This document shows, piece after piece, positions 27,416 through 35,907 of a stretch of 64,000 nt of DNA. Below the pieces are notes generated by a model. It ran no database searches. It saw only the letters and a program-made list of their open reading frames with translations, and was not told the origin of the DNA. Source of the DNA: Bog-159 sp963738345 (lineage in GTDB: Bacteria > Acidobacteriota > Terriglobia > Bryobacterales > Bryobacteraceae); assembly GCA_963738345.1 (NCBI GenBank), contig CAVTWI010000002.1, positions 2,852,001 to 2,916,000 on the forward strand, given 5' to 3'. The position numbers and the translations under genes are program-made. Every line of letters starts with the position of its first letter. Positions within the stretch are counted from its first letter, which is position 1.

Positions 27416-29875
27416 TTACTCCTGTCGCAGCACTACATTCGGATCCAGGCGAGAAGCCCGCCGCGCGGGAGCATACGCCCCCAGCGCCGCACCCCCCGCC
27501 AGCGCCAGCGTAACCAGCGCCACGAACGGTATATTGAACCCGGGCACCCCCACAGCCGCCGTCACCGCGCGGCTCGCCAGGAAACAAAGCACCAGCCCGA
27601 TCGCGACACCCGCCGCCACCAGCACCATGCCCTGCTTCATCACCATCCCCAGCACGCCCGATCGCCCCGCCCCAATCGCCATGCGGATTCCAATTTCCCG
27701 CGACCGCAAACTCACCGAATAGGACATCAGCCCGTATAGCCCCACCATCGCCAGCACCAGGCCCAGCACCCCCATACCCCCGATGGCCTGCGTCAGTATG
27801 CCCAGCGTCTTGGTGGCGCGCTGATCGAAAACTTCCTCCATGGTCCGCACCCCGTACATCGGCTGTCCCGCATCAATCGAGCGCACCACATCGCGCAACG
27901 GCGCCGCCATGGCGCTCGATGGACCCGCCGTCTCCAACATAATCGTCAAAGCCTGCAGCGGATTCTGCGCGAGCGGCCGGTAAAGATACTCCACCGGCGG
28001 TTCCACCAGGAAGAAGTACTTGCTCTGGCGCGCCACCCCCACGATCTCCAGCATCAGGTCTTTATCCCCCTTCAGCCGCAGCCGCTTGCCCACCGCGCTC
28101 TGGTTGGGATAATACTTATGCGCGAATAGCTCGTTGATAATGGCCACCGGACGCGAATCTGCCTTGTCCGTCTCCTCGAACCCGCGCCCCTCGATAATCG
28201 GTACATTCAGCGTATCGAAGTATGCCTCGCTCACCGTATTCGAAATGACGCTGACAGCTTCCGTCCCAGGCGGCAGTTTCACGCCCTCCGGCACCAGGCG
28301 GGCAGTGTCGCCACCCGGCAGCATCGGTGTGGCTTGCGCCAGCGCGGCGGCCTTCACCCCGGTTACGTTCTTCGCTCGCTCCAGCAATTGCTTATAGAAC
28401 CCCTTGGCCTGCTCGGGCGTATATCGCGCCAGCGCTGGATTGAAACTGGCCATTAGCAAATGGCTGGTCCGGAACCCGGCCGGCCGCGAAATAGCAATCG
28501 AAGCCCCCCGGTAAGCCTGCGTGGCAAACACCAGCAGCAGCAACGCGCCCGCCACCTGCGCTACCACCAGCGTATTCCTTCCCAACAAACGCCGCCGTTT
28601 CCCATCGTCCGACTTGCCCGATTTCAACGCCGGTACCAGGTCCGGATGCGTGCTCTGCAATGCCGGCGCCAGCCCAAATACCAAAGCGCTCGCCACCGAC
28701 GCGATAATCGTGAACAGCAGCACTCGCGGATCCAGCCGCACATCGATCACGATCGGTATATCCGCCGGTATCCTGATCTGCCCGAACAGGTCCGCTCCCG
28801 CCTTCGCCACCAACAACCCCAACGCCCCGCCCAGCACCGCGATCACCAGGCTTTCCGTCAACAGTTGCCGCACCAGGCGGCTGCGTCCGGCCCCGATCGC
28901 CAACCGCACCGCAATCTCGCGTGCCCGGCCCCGCGCCCGGCTCAACAAAATGTTCGCCACGTTCGCGCACGCGATCAGCAACACCACCGTCGCCATTGCC
29001 AAAAGGAAAAACACCAGCGCCGCGTCGGTCGGGCTTTGCTTCAACCGCGAGATCACCTCGCTATCGGCCACCAGGGAACAACTGCGATTCGTTTCCGGAT
29101 ATTGTTGCGCCAGTTGTTGCGAGATCACCCGCGCCTCGGCCGCCGCCTGCGCCACGCTAACGCCCGGTTTCAGTCTTCCGTATACCGTCAGCCCCCGGTT
29201 GTCGCGCTTCTCGGGCACGTTCTGTAGATCGCCCTGCAGACGCGCCGCCATGGCTCGCGGTACGAACAGTGCGGATCGCACTACCGCATTCGAACCCGTG
29301 AACGCCTGCGGCGCCACCCCCACCACCGTGAAGGCCACATTGTTCAGGAAAATCGTTCGCCCCACCACGCCCGGATCGCCATTGAAATCCGTGTGCCACA
29401 GTTCGTTGCCCAAAATCACCACCGCGTCACGCCCCGGCGCTTGGTCTTCGTCCGGCCGGAACGCCCGCCCCAACACCAGCGGCACTTCCAGCACATTGAA
29501 GAAATCGCCGTTCACCACTTCGCCGAATTTCATCCGCGGCAGCGCGCTCTTTTCGGTAGTGAATCCAAACTGAGAATATTCCGAAGCCGCCAGCCCCGTA
29601 TACGACTTGCTGCGGTCGCGCAGATCTTTGAAGTCCGGATACGATACCCCGGAATACTGCGAGATGCCGCCGATCGATTCGCCCTTCAACTGCGACTGGA
29701 TCACCATTAGTTCAGAGGCGTGCGGCACCGGCAGCGGCCGCAACAGCAGCGCATCCGCCAGGCTGAACATAGCCGAATTCGCGCCAATTCCCAGCGCCAG
29801 CGAAATGATCGCCACCAGCGCGAACCCGGGGCTCTTCCGCAGATTGCGTAACGCGTACCGAAGGTCGTTGAGCAT
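27416..29875 (-). CDS. Acidobacterial orphan permease (MacB_PCD/FtsX duplicated)
   Basis: The start is taken at Met 21 of the longer frame (29875), because MLNDLRYALRNLRKSPGFA is the usual N-terminus. The protein of about 819 aa has two repeats of a membrane helix, a large periplasmic core and an FtsX bundle: LALGIGANSAMFSL at the N-terminus, LIACANVANILLSRARGRAREIAVR in the middle and MSYSVSLRSREIGIRMAIG near the end. These are orphan permeases: MacB-like, but with no ATPase gene beside them. Substrate and energy source are unknown. No PadR regulator is adjacent, unlike the copy at 49-52 kb. Confidence 0.92.
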   Translation of the reverse strand: MLNDLRYALRNLRKSPGFALVAIISLALGIGANSAMFSLADALLLRPLPVPHASELMVIQSQLKGESIGGISQYSGVSYPDFKDLRDRSKSYTGLAASEYSQFGFTTEKSALPRMKFGEVVNGDFFNVLEVPLVLGRAFRPDEDQAPGRDAVVILGNELWHTDFNGDPGVVGRTIFLNNVAFTVVGVAPQAFTGSNAVVRSALFVPRAMAARLQGDLQNVPEKRDNRGLTVYGRLKPGVSVAQAAAEARVISQQLAQQYPETNRSCSLVADSEVISRLKQSPTDAALVFFLLAMATVVLLIACANVANILLSRARGRAREIAVRLAIGAGRSRLVRQLLTESLVIAVLGGALGLLVAKAGADLFGQIRIPADIPIVIDVRLDPRVLLFTIIASVASALVFGLAPALQSTHPDLVPALKSGKSDDGKRRRLLGRNTLVVAQVAGALLLLVFATQAYRGASIAISRPAGFRTSHLLMASFNPALARYTPEQAKGFYKQLLERAKNVTGVKAAALAQATPMLPGGDTARLVPEGVKLPPGTEAVSVISNTVSEAYFDTLNVPIIEGRGFEETDKADSRPVAIINELFAHKYYPNQSAVGKRLRLKGDKDLMLEIVGVARQSKYFFLVEPPVEYLYRPLAQNPLQALTIMLETAGPSSAMAAPLRDVVRSIDAGQPMYGVRTMEEVFDQRATKTLGILTQAIGGMGVLGLVLAMVGLYGLMSYSVSLRSREIGIRMAIGAGRSGVLGMVMKQGMVLVAAGVAIGLVLCFLASRAVTAAVGVPGFNIPFVALVTLALAGGAALGAYAPARRASRLDPNVVLRQE

Positions 29876-30074
29876 ATGCCGAGCTATGCACGCGCTTAAC
29901 CGCACCACGCGCCTCGTAACTGCAAGTAAATACACAGGCGCCCAAGCTGGGCCGTTCGCTTCTGGGACGCAAATGTCCTGAATCGCTCTAACCTCAACGC
30001 ATTAGCATTGAAAATAATGATGTTACCGTTTCCCGCCCTTGCAACAAACCGCGAACCTACACATCCAATCTGGT

Positions 30075-30662
30075 ATGAAAGCTACCGGGATCAAAATGCT
30101 TGGGACTATGGCGATGGCAGCCGCCGTCTATGCTGGCAGCGCCTTTGCCGCAGTAAAGAACTTCCAGCAGGTGGAAACGTCCATCTATCGCGGTGCTCAA
30201 CCGGACGAAGAAGGCTTCCGCGAACTGGCCAAACTCGGCGTCCACACCGTAGTGGACCTCCGCGGTTCCGGCGGCCGGTCTTCGAAAGAAGCCGCCATCG
30301 TTCAGGGCCTAGGCATGCAGTACGTAAACGTTCCGCTGGATGGCTTCCGCGCGCCCACGCCCGAACAGGTATCGAAGCTGCTAGGCCTCCTCGAAAACCA
30401 CGACGGCGGCCCCGTCTTCGTACACTGCCGGCGCGGCGCTGATCGCACCGGAACGATTCTCGCTATCTACCGCATCGAGCACGACCACTGGGACAACCAA
30501 AAGGCCCTAGCTGAAGCCAAGACCATGAAAATGGCATCCGCCGAGCGGGCGATGCGCAACTTGGTTCTGAACTATAAGCCCGTCGAAGTGGCCGCCGCAC
30601 AGTTAAGCGTTACCACAGTCAACTCCGCCGTGCCGACAGCATCTGAAGCCGGTCTGCCGTAA
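30075..30662 (+). CDS. Exported dual-specificity/tyrosine phosphatase-like protein
   Basis: The start is placed at the ATG at 30075, giving 195 aa with a signal peptide (MLGTMAMAAAVYAGSAFAA). The phosphatase core carries the P-loop HCRRGADRTG (Cys 118, Arg 124) and a probable general acid in VPLDGF (Asp 89). Exported DSP-like phosphatases occur in several soil phyla and may act on phosphorylated proteins, inositol phosphates or lipids outside the cytoplasm. The 3' end overlaps the end of the convergent DUF5615 remnant by 44 bases. Confidence 0.88.
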   Translation: MKATGIKMLGTMAMAAAVYAGSAFAAVKNFQQVETSIYRGAQPDEEGFRELAKLGVHTVVDLRGSGGRSSKEAAIVQGLGMQYVNVPLDGFRAPTPEQVSKLLGLLENHDGGPVFVHCRRGADRTGTILAIYRIEHDHWDNQKALAEAKTMKMASAERAMRNLVLNYKPVEVAAAQLSVTTVNSAVPTASEAGLP

Positions 30663-30982
30663 TGATCGAGATATATCCAACCCAATCTTTGTTCGCCCCG
30701 ATGAAGGCAGTCACCAGCGGGCTGATATTAATGGGCGTCGCGGGATGAACTCGAAAGAGAACCACGCCGGATCGCTCCATAGGAACCCGCCGCTGAACCG
30801 CGATCTGCCAGAAGTCCCTATCTAGCGTCAGTACGATGCGTTGCTTCTAATTGGGCCAACTCCAAAAGAGCTGCGTCCGCCCATCCGGCGCAAGCCAGCC
30901 GTGCCCAGAGTACGTCGTGGCCGCTGAGGCGAAGCACTTCAACAATTGACTTCGGAAAATTTTCATCCGCCAGCAGCCGCAT
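30619..30982 (-). pseudogene. DUF5615 (PIN-like, Mut7-C type) protein with one frameshift
   Basis: The frame opens at ATG 30982 directly after the DUF433 stop (TAA then ATG). It reads MRLLADENFPKSIVEVLR, with the conserved Asp-Glu pair of DUF5615, through WADAALLELAQLEA. A single extra base near 30841 then ends the frame early. Skipping it restores RIVLTLDRDFWQIAVQ, VPMERSGVVLFR and the end of the domain, up to a stop at 30619. The complete protein would have about 120 aa. DUF5615 proteins are PIN-like nucleases paired with DUF433 in presumed toxin-antitoxin modules. The indel may be a sequencing error or real inactivation. Confidence 0.75.
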
Positions 30983-31213
30983 TTACGCCGGTATCGGATA
31001 CGCTTTATATTCGTGGGCCAAGTAGCTGGCGTACCACAGGCAGGCGAGAACATCCTCGCGAGCTAGTCCAGGATACTCAGCGAGGATCTGACCCTCGGAT
31101 TGACCGGCTGCGAGCAATTCTAGAACGAACTCAACAGCCAGGCGCGTACCCCGGATCACTGGTTTGCCGGCCAGGATCCCGGTATCCACAACGATGCGCT
31201 CCGCAAGCGGCAT
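30983..31213 (-). CDS. DUF433 protein, probable antitoxin of a DUF433-DUF5615 pair
   Basis: This 76-aa protein starts at ATG 31213 (a TTG seven codons earlier is possible). It carries the family pattern of VVDTGILAGKPVIRGTRLAVEF followed by a helix with AEYPGLAREDVLACLWYA. DUF433 is a small helix-turn-helix-like domain. It is commonly encoded just upstream of DUF5615 nuclease-like genes, as here with zero spacing, and is presumed to be the antitoxin and autorepressor. The partner gene is frameshifted in this sequence. Confidence 0.85.
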   Translation of the reverse strand: MPLAERIVVDTGILAGKPVIRGTRLAVEFVLELLAAGQSEGQILAEYPGLAREDVLACLWYASYLAHEYKAYPIPA

Positions 31214-31396
31214 AAGGACACTTAACCTCGTCAAGCCATTTTACCTCTATAGCTTAGCGCCAACAAGCGCAATTCCCGCAATCCCCGCGAATCCCAGTTC
31301 CAATCTCGCAATGCCTCTATCTTATTGAAACTAATATAAAATCGCCCCTCCCCCCCGAAAACTGTGCCCACTCGCGTGCTACTCTCATCGTCGAGT

Positions 31397-32125
31397 ATGG
31401 AATACAACACCGCTTCCCCCCTTTCCACCGTCCAGCAGTCCGTCGCTAACGCCCTCGCCGCCGGTGCCTCCATTTCCGATGCCGCGGAAGCCTACGGTGT
31501 CAACCGCGTCACGGTCTACCGCTGGATGAAAAATCTCCCACAGTTCGCCGCGGCGCTCCATCAAGGCCGCGCCGATTTCGTGCTGAGCCGCCGCGACGAC
31601 CTCCACTACCTCAGCAACCGCGCCATTGAAACCCTCATCGCCATCATCGATAATCCCCGGGCATCCCCCAGCGTCCTGCTGAAAGCGTCCATGTTCATCT
31701 TGCAACGTCCGCAGGTCCCCAAGACCGGTTGGACCATGCCCGAACCTGCCCCTAACCCCGATGGCGAGGTGCTCGTCGACTCGGCCGTTATCGAGAGCCA
31801 TTACGCGAACCTGCCGGGCGTCTATGGTATTGAGCGGGAAGAGGATACCCCCGCGCCGCCTCAGCCGGAAGCCGCTCCCGACCCCCCCGCCGCCGCGCCG
31901 CCCGCCGAAACCCCGTGCAACAATATGCAACACAAATCCTCGGTTTTGGCTGATGTTGCACCCGCTCCAAAAATCCCGCCTCAAGCGTCCACCGTTAGCC
32001 GGCAAGCCCTCGACGAAATAGCTAAAATTCAGGCCGAGTGCAATGCCAGGCTGGAAGAATTCCGCCAACAAAGGATCGAAGCCAGGGAAACCGCACGAAG
32101 AAACGCAGCAAAGCGGTTTACCTGA
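31397..32125 (+). CDS. Helix-turn-helix protein with an in-frame repeat element
   Basis: Starting from Met 12 of the longer frame, the protein has about 242 aa. A homeodomain-like helix-turn-helix lies at the N-terminus (ALAAGASISDAAEAYGVNRVTVYRWMKNLPQF), followed by a helical region (about 50-105), a Pro/Ala/Glu-rich linker and a basic coiled-coil tail (EIAKIQAECNARLEEFRQQRIEARE). The linker encodes CNNMQHKSSVL from a DNA element that is also the core of the repeat array just downstream. The HTH recalls small terminase or transposon-associated DNA-binding proteins, but no phage or transposase gene is nearby. The DNA target is unknown. Confidence 0.72.
   Translation: MEYNTASPLSTVQQSVANALAAGASISDAAEAYGVNRVTVYRWMKNLPQFAAALHQGRADFVLSRRDDLHYLSNRAIETLIAIIDNPRASPSVLLKASMFILQRPQVPKTGWTMPEPAPNPDGEVLVDSAVIESHYANLPGVYGIEREEDTPAPPQPEAAPDPPAAAPPAETPCNNMQHKSSVLADVAPAPKIPPQASTVSRQALDEIAKIQAECNARLEEFRQQRIEARETARRNAAKRFT
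31916..31968 (+). repeat. TGCAACA element inside the HTH gene
   Basis: This stretch carries two direct TGCAACA-type heptamers ten bases apart and an inverted TGTTGCA about 30 bases later. It matches the core of the three downstream copies (near 32291-32340, 32477-32526 and 32685-32734) with a few changes. It is read through in frame by the HTH gene. Confidence 0.75.
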
Positions 32126-32140
32126 CGACCAACGTGCGCA

Positions 32141-32770
32141 CCGCCGTCACCAATACAGAAACCGTCTTGCCGAATGCAACACGAAAGCCAAAAACGCGCC
32201 TTCTTATCGGCGTACTCGGCGTTCATCGGCGGCCAGTAGTCTTGGTCTTCCCAGGTGTGAACCGAAACGTGAGCCGTCCATCGAAAGCCAATGCAACAAT
32301 ATGCAACACGAATCCTGGGTTTTCAATGTTGCACCGCTCCTGTGCCCTCGCCTTACCGAATGCAACACACAAGCCAAAAACGCGCCTTCTTATCGGCGCA
32401 CTCGGCGTTCATCGGCGGCCAGTAGTCTTGGTCTTCCCAGGTGTGAACGGAAGCGTAAGTAGTCCATCGAAACCCAATGCAACAAGATGCAACACGAATC
32501 CTGGGTTTTCGATGTTGCACCGCTTCGGCGCCGTCACCACCTACAGAAACGCCCTCGCCTTACCGAATGCAACACACAAGCCAAAAAACGCGCCTTCTTA
32601 TCGGCGCCCTCGGCGTTCATCGGCGGCCAGTAGTCTTGGTCTTCCCAGGTGTGAACCGAAACGTAAGCAGTCCATCGAAACCCAATGCAACAATATGCAA
32701 CACGAATCCTGGATTTTCGATGTTGCACCGCTCCGGCGCCGTCACCACCTACAGAAACGCCATCGTCTTA
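32141..32770. repeat. Tandem array of three roughly 186-207 bp repeats
   Basis: Three long units start near 32171, 32357 and 32564. The shared parts in order are CGAATGCAACAC, a GC-rich middle (CGCGCCTTCTTATCGGCG, GTTCATCGGCGGCCAGTAG), a CCAGGTGTGAAC segment, and a core with paired TGCAACA heptamers facing TGTTGCACCGC. A 21-base block (GTCACCACCTACAGAAAC) sits between units two and three and at the array end, and is partly kept at the start (32144) but missing between units one and two. The array fills the gap between the HTH gene and the zinc-ribbon gene and enters the 3' end of the latter. No gene is claimed inside it. Confidence 0.88.
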
Positions 32771-33021
32771 ACACCCGAAATATCGAACCGCTTCCGGCAC
32801 CGCAAATTCTTACACGCCACCTTATCGTCCAGCAACACCATATAGCTTTGCGACTTCGCGAAACGCGCCCGGTCCCGCTCGTCGCCCCCCGGCGGCAAAC
32901 GGTCTTTCTTCTTGCGCACCATCCATCGCAAATCGTATGTCTCCGCCGTCCTGCAAAACGGACAGTTCAACGACATCGGCTTGGTCGTCGGCGATTCAGT
33001 GTAGTAAGCCTTCTCGTCCAT
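32749..33021 (-). CDS. Small zinc-ribbon-like hypothetical protein
   Basis: This 90-aa protein starts at an ATG that overlaps the citrate synthase stop (TAATG). It has two Cys pairs, CPFC near residue 18 and CKNLRC near residue 72, separated by a basic stretch (RWMVRKKKDRLPPGG). That suggests a split zinc ribbon. It has no signal or membrane segment. Function is unknown; coupling to citrate synthase may be only positional. The last bases lie within the repeat array, so the C-terminal VKTMAFL is encoded by repeat sequence. Confidence 0.7.
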   Translation of the reverse strand: MDEKAYYTESPTTKPMSLNCPFCRTAETYDLRWMVRKKKDRLPPGGDERDRARFAKSQSYMVLLDDKVACKNLRCRKRFDISGVKTMAFL

Positions 33022-34150
33022 TAGCGTTGGTCCATTGGAATCCACTTCATGCCATCGGGATTGCCCTTGTATTCCGCCCTGGGCCGGATCAGGCGATTGT
33101 TCTTATATTGCTCCAGCGTATGCGCCGTCCAACCCGACATACGGCTCACCGCGAATACCGGCGTGAACAGGTCCACCGGAATGCCCAGCGCATAGTAGGT
33201 CGACGCCGAGTAGAAGTCCACGTTGGCGATCAGGCCCTTCTCTGCCTTCACGGTCTGCTCCATGGCCTTGCGACAGGTGGAACAGTTTCTCCTGCCCGGT
33301 GCGCCGGCCGAATTCTTCCGATAGCACCCGCAAGTGCGTGGCGCGCGGATCTTCGGCGCGATACACGCGATGGCCGAACCCGGGGATCTTCACCTTGCGC
33401 GCCAGCGTGCTCTTCACCCGGTCGATGGCCGCTTCCTCGCTCGAAAGCTGCAGCAGAATCTTGATCACGTCCTGGTTGGCGCCGCCATGCAGCGGGCCCT
33501 TCAGCGCGCCGATGGCCGAGGTGATCGACGAATAAATATCCGAAAGCGTCGCGGCGGTCACGCGCGCCGCGAAAGTGGAAGCGTTCAGTTCGTGGTCGGC
33601 ATGCAGCGTCAGGGCCACGTCGAAAGCATGCTCCATTACGTCGTCGGGCCGCTTGCCGGTCAGCGTATACAAGAAATTTTCGGCGAAAGCTCATGGACGG
33701 ATCGCCGCTGAAATCACATGCAGACCCTTGCGCAGCCGGTCGAACGTGGTCACGATGGTGGAGGTCTGCGCCATCAGCCGCATGCGCCTTGCGCTTGTTG
33801 GCGTCCGGCGTCATGTCCGGCGTCTCCGGATCGTAGATCCCCAGCATGGAAACCGCCGTACGCAGCACGTCCATCGGGACTCGCTTGGGGCACGGACTTC
33901 AGGAAGTCCACCACCTCGGTGGGGATTCCGCGGTTGGCGGCCAGGTCTTTCTTTAAGCTGGTCCAGTTCCGCCTGCTTCGGCAGCCATCCATTCCACAAC
34001 AGGAAGATGACTTCCTCAAAGGTGGCATGCTCGGCTAAGCGTGTGGATGTTGTATCCGCGGTAGCTCAGGACACCCGCGTATCCGTCGATGTAACAGATC
34101 TCGGACTCGCCGGCGACTACGCCTTCCAAACCCGCTACTGTTGTGCCCAT
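33021..34150 (-). pseudogene. gltA: Citrate synthase, frame broken by about seven single-base indels
   Basis: Reading from ATG 34150 gives MGTTVAGLEGVVAGESEICYIDGYAGVLSYRGYNI and, after joining frames, a full protein of about 376 aa ending GMKWIPMDQR. The catalytic residues are kept: His in GPLHGGANQD, His in PGFGHRVYR and Asp in NVDFYSASTYYALG. Shifts are inferred near 34037, 33950, 33875, 33786, 33714, 33688 and 33268; six are extra bases and one is a loss. Citrate synthase condenses oxaloacetate and acetyl-CoA in the TCA cycle and is normally essential. Intact motifs between so many shifts suggest sequence error rather than gene death. Confidence 0.85.
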
Positions 34151-34181
34151 TCTGTTCCAGTCCCTTGTTTCATTATGATGC

Positions 34182-34632
34182 CTACTGCCCCGCCGGGCAG
34201 CCCGGCAGAGGCGAAAAGCCGATGGTCAGGTCGTCGCGCTGCACCCAAAGCTTGTCTTCCTGCTCTTGTTCCTTGTGGAATCGACAGTGACGATCACACC
34301 CGAACCGCAGGAGCGTGTCTTCGTGATGTGGAAGGACTTGGGGTCCGCATGTTCGCTCTGCGGTCCCCAGTCCTTCATGAACTCGGTAAATGGATAATCG
34401 CGGCAGGGATTCGCGGCGGTGCAGCCCCACAGGCCGTAAGCCGCCTGATAATCCTGGCGCCGGCCAGCAGGTCGAAGAAGCGATTGACCTGCCGCTCCTG
34501 GCGGTAATTCTTGAAAATGAGGAACAACACGCCCGCGGCGATGATCACCACGACGGCGGTTAGCACCACCCGCTTGATCAGCTTCTCGCGCCGTTCTTCG
34601 CCGGCTCCGTAATGATCGAGATAGCCAGCCAT
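34182..34632 (-). pseudogene. Single-pass membrane protein of unknown role, two frameshifts
   Basis: From ATG 34632 the protein opens MAGYLDHYGAGEERREKLIKR and has one membrane helix (VVLTAVVVIIAAGVLFLIF). A periplasmic domain follows that, after joining frames near 34457 and 34281, contains YQAAYGLWGCT, a YPFTEFMKDWGP segment and a C-terminal LTIGFSPLPGCPAGQ, for about 150 aa. No family is recognised. It lies between ompH-like and citrate synthase genes with short gaps, so the three are probably co-transcribed. Confidence 0.6.
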
Positions 34633-34641
34633 GGCGGGCTC

Positions 34642-35170
34642 CTATTTTGCCGGATACGCCTTATCGTAGGCGGCTGATGGCATCGGCGGTCAGATCCAGC
34701 GCGGGCTTGAAGAACAAGCGTGCTCTGCTCGTCCACCACCACGTCGAGCCCCTTTTCTTCCGCCAATTTCTTCACGACTTCCCTCATCTTGCGTGCCGCT
34801 CGATCCCCAGGATGTCGTTGCGCTCGGCGGTAACATCGGCCTGCAGATCGTCGTTCAAGCGCTGCAGTTCGCGCTGCTTGCGTTGGCCCTGGGCATTCAG
34901 GTCGGCTTCGGCGGCAGGAGTCAACTTGCCGGCGTTGGTCTGCAACTGTTGTTGGATGCCGGCCATCTCCCGCTGCAGTTTCTCCATTTCCTGCTGGCGA
35001 GGCTTGTACTTGGCCTCCATTGCCGCCGAAGCCTTCTTAATCTCGGCGCATCCCAGCACCGCCCGCTGCAGGCTGATAATCCCAACTTTGGTCTGGCTGA
35101 AGCCGGTTTTAGAAAGCGAAACAAGGGCGAGGCAGGCCATCGCCAGCCGCAACCCAATCCTTACTGACAT
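34642..35170 (-). pseudogene. OmpH/Skp family periplasmic chaperone, three frameshifts
   Basis: The N-terminal 128 codons are intact: signal peptide (MACLALVSLSKTGFSQ), KVGIISLQRAV and a long coiled coil (KYKPRQQEMEKLQREMAGIQQQL region). Shifts near 34790 (one base missing), 34717 and 34673 (one extra each) separate it from the typical tail MREVVKKLAEEKGLDVVVDEQS, then FFKPALDLTADAI and the stop at 34642. Joined length is about 176 aa, normal for Skp-like holdases that carry outer-membrane proteins through the periplasm. It appears in the same indel-rich tract as citrate synthase. Confidence 0.82.
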
Positions 35171-35241
35171 GCGAAAGGAACTCCTTTTGAAGTGTGTGAA
35201 GCATTAAGGTTACCACAACCGCTATCCCCCAGCGCTCCGCC

Positions 35242-35907
35242 TCACATCCAATACTGCCACTGATCGAACAGCAGCACATAGCCCGCCAACAAACCGTTAG
35301 TGACCGCGTGCGCCAGCATACAATCCGCCAGGCTGTGCGTGCGCACGCACCACCAGTTGTACGCTACGCCGGCTGCCAAACCCACTTCCCAATAAGGTCC
35401 GTGCTCCGCCGCGAAAAGCACCGCCACCGCCCAGAACGAAAACGCCGTGTACTTCCCCAACGGCACCTTTTCAAAATCGGGCCGGATCACCCATCGCATC
35501 AACCATCCGCGCCAGAACAGTTCTTCGATTATGGGAACCAGCACCGTGCTTTCGACCACCCGCACCACCATGAAAAACGCATTGGACTTAAGGCTTGCCG
35601 GCAGCGTGCTCCGCGCCACGCCCATCAGGCCGTTGTGGAAAGGCCAAGCCTCCCGGTACCCATGCCACAAAAGGTCCGGCGCGATCCATACCGCCAGCAC
35701 CCCCGCCCCCAGCAGGATAGATCCCACCGCAAACGCCGGGCGCCATGAAACCACTCGCCGCGAAAATACCGCCACCACCGCGGCTACCACCAAAAAGCGC
35801 GTGGGCGCCAGCCACCCAGCGGGAAAGGGCAGCCAGCGCAAAGCGATGAAGACAGCGAACGGCGCCACATACGGCACCGCCGCTAACGCCGACGGCTGTT
35901 GTTTCAA
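35242..35907 (-). CDS. CPBP/CAAX protease-like membrane protein
   Basis: The start is taken at a TTG (35907) that overlaps the stop of the upstream enolase-superfamily gene (TTGA), giving 221 aa. The long upstream extension in the same frame is a shadow of that gene. About six membrane segments carry the CPBP motifs: EELFWRGWLMRW (the EExxxR motif), FAAEHGPYWE and the late LAHAVTN. It resembles the shorter CAAX-protease-related proteins seen near exosortase systems, but no sorting-signal protein or exosortase is present here. It is a likely intramembrane Glu-dependent protease of unknown target. Confidence 0.85.
   Translation of the reverse strand: MKQQPSALAAVPYVAPFAVFIALRWLPFPAGWLAPTRFLVVAAVVAVFSRRVVSWRPAFAVGSILLGAGVLAVWIAPDLLWHGYREAWPFHNGLMGVARSTLPASLKSNAFFMVVRVVESTVLVPIIEELFWRGWLMRWVIRPDFEKVPLGKYTAFSFWAVAVLFAAEHGPYWEVGLAAGVAYNWWCVRTHSLADCMLAHAVTNGLLAGYVLLFDQWQYWM

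Noticed and set aside
27416..29875. MacB-type macrolide efflux pump
   Set aside because: MacB needs an N-terminal ATPase domain. None is present in the protein or beside the gene, so the orphan-permease assignment is kept. The same holds for 49242-51923.
31231..31473. Minus-strand 80-aa frame over the start of the HTH gene
   Set aside because: It overlaps the better supported HTH start and shows no domain or ribosome site.
31364..32125. Prophage small terminase gene
   Set aside because: The HTH is compatible with one, but no portal, capsid, integrase or other phage gene is nearby.
32141..32770. CRISPR array
   Set aside because: Units are 186-207 bp and almost identical throughout, with no short repeat alternating with unique spacers and no cas genes in the window.
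32038..33024. Plus-strand reading frame of 328 codons across the repeats
   Set aside because: It starts inside the HTH gene, consists mainly of repeat-derived text and runs antisense to the zinc-ribbon gene.
33021..34150. Programmed frameshifting in citrate synthase
   Set aside because: Seven shifts at unrelated sequences without slippery heptamers or pseudoknot-like structures do not fit recoding; error or damage is simpler.
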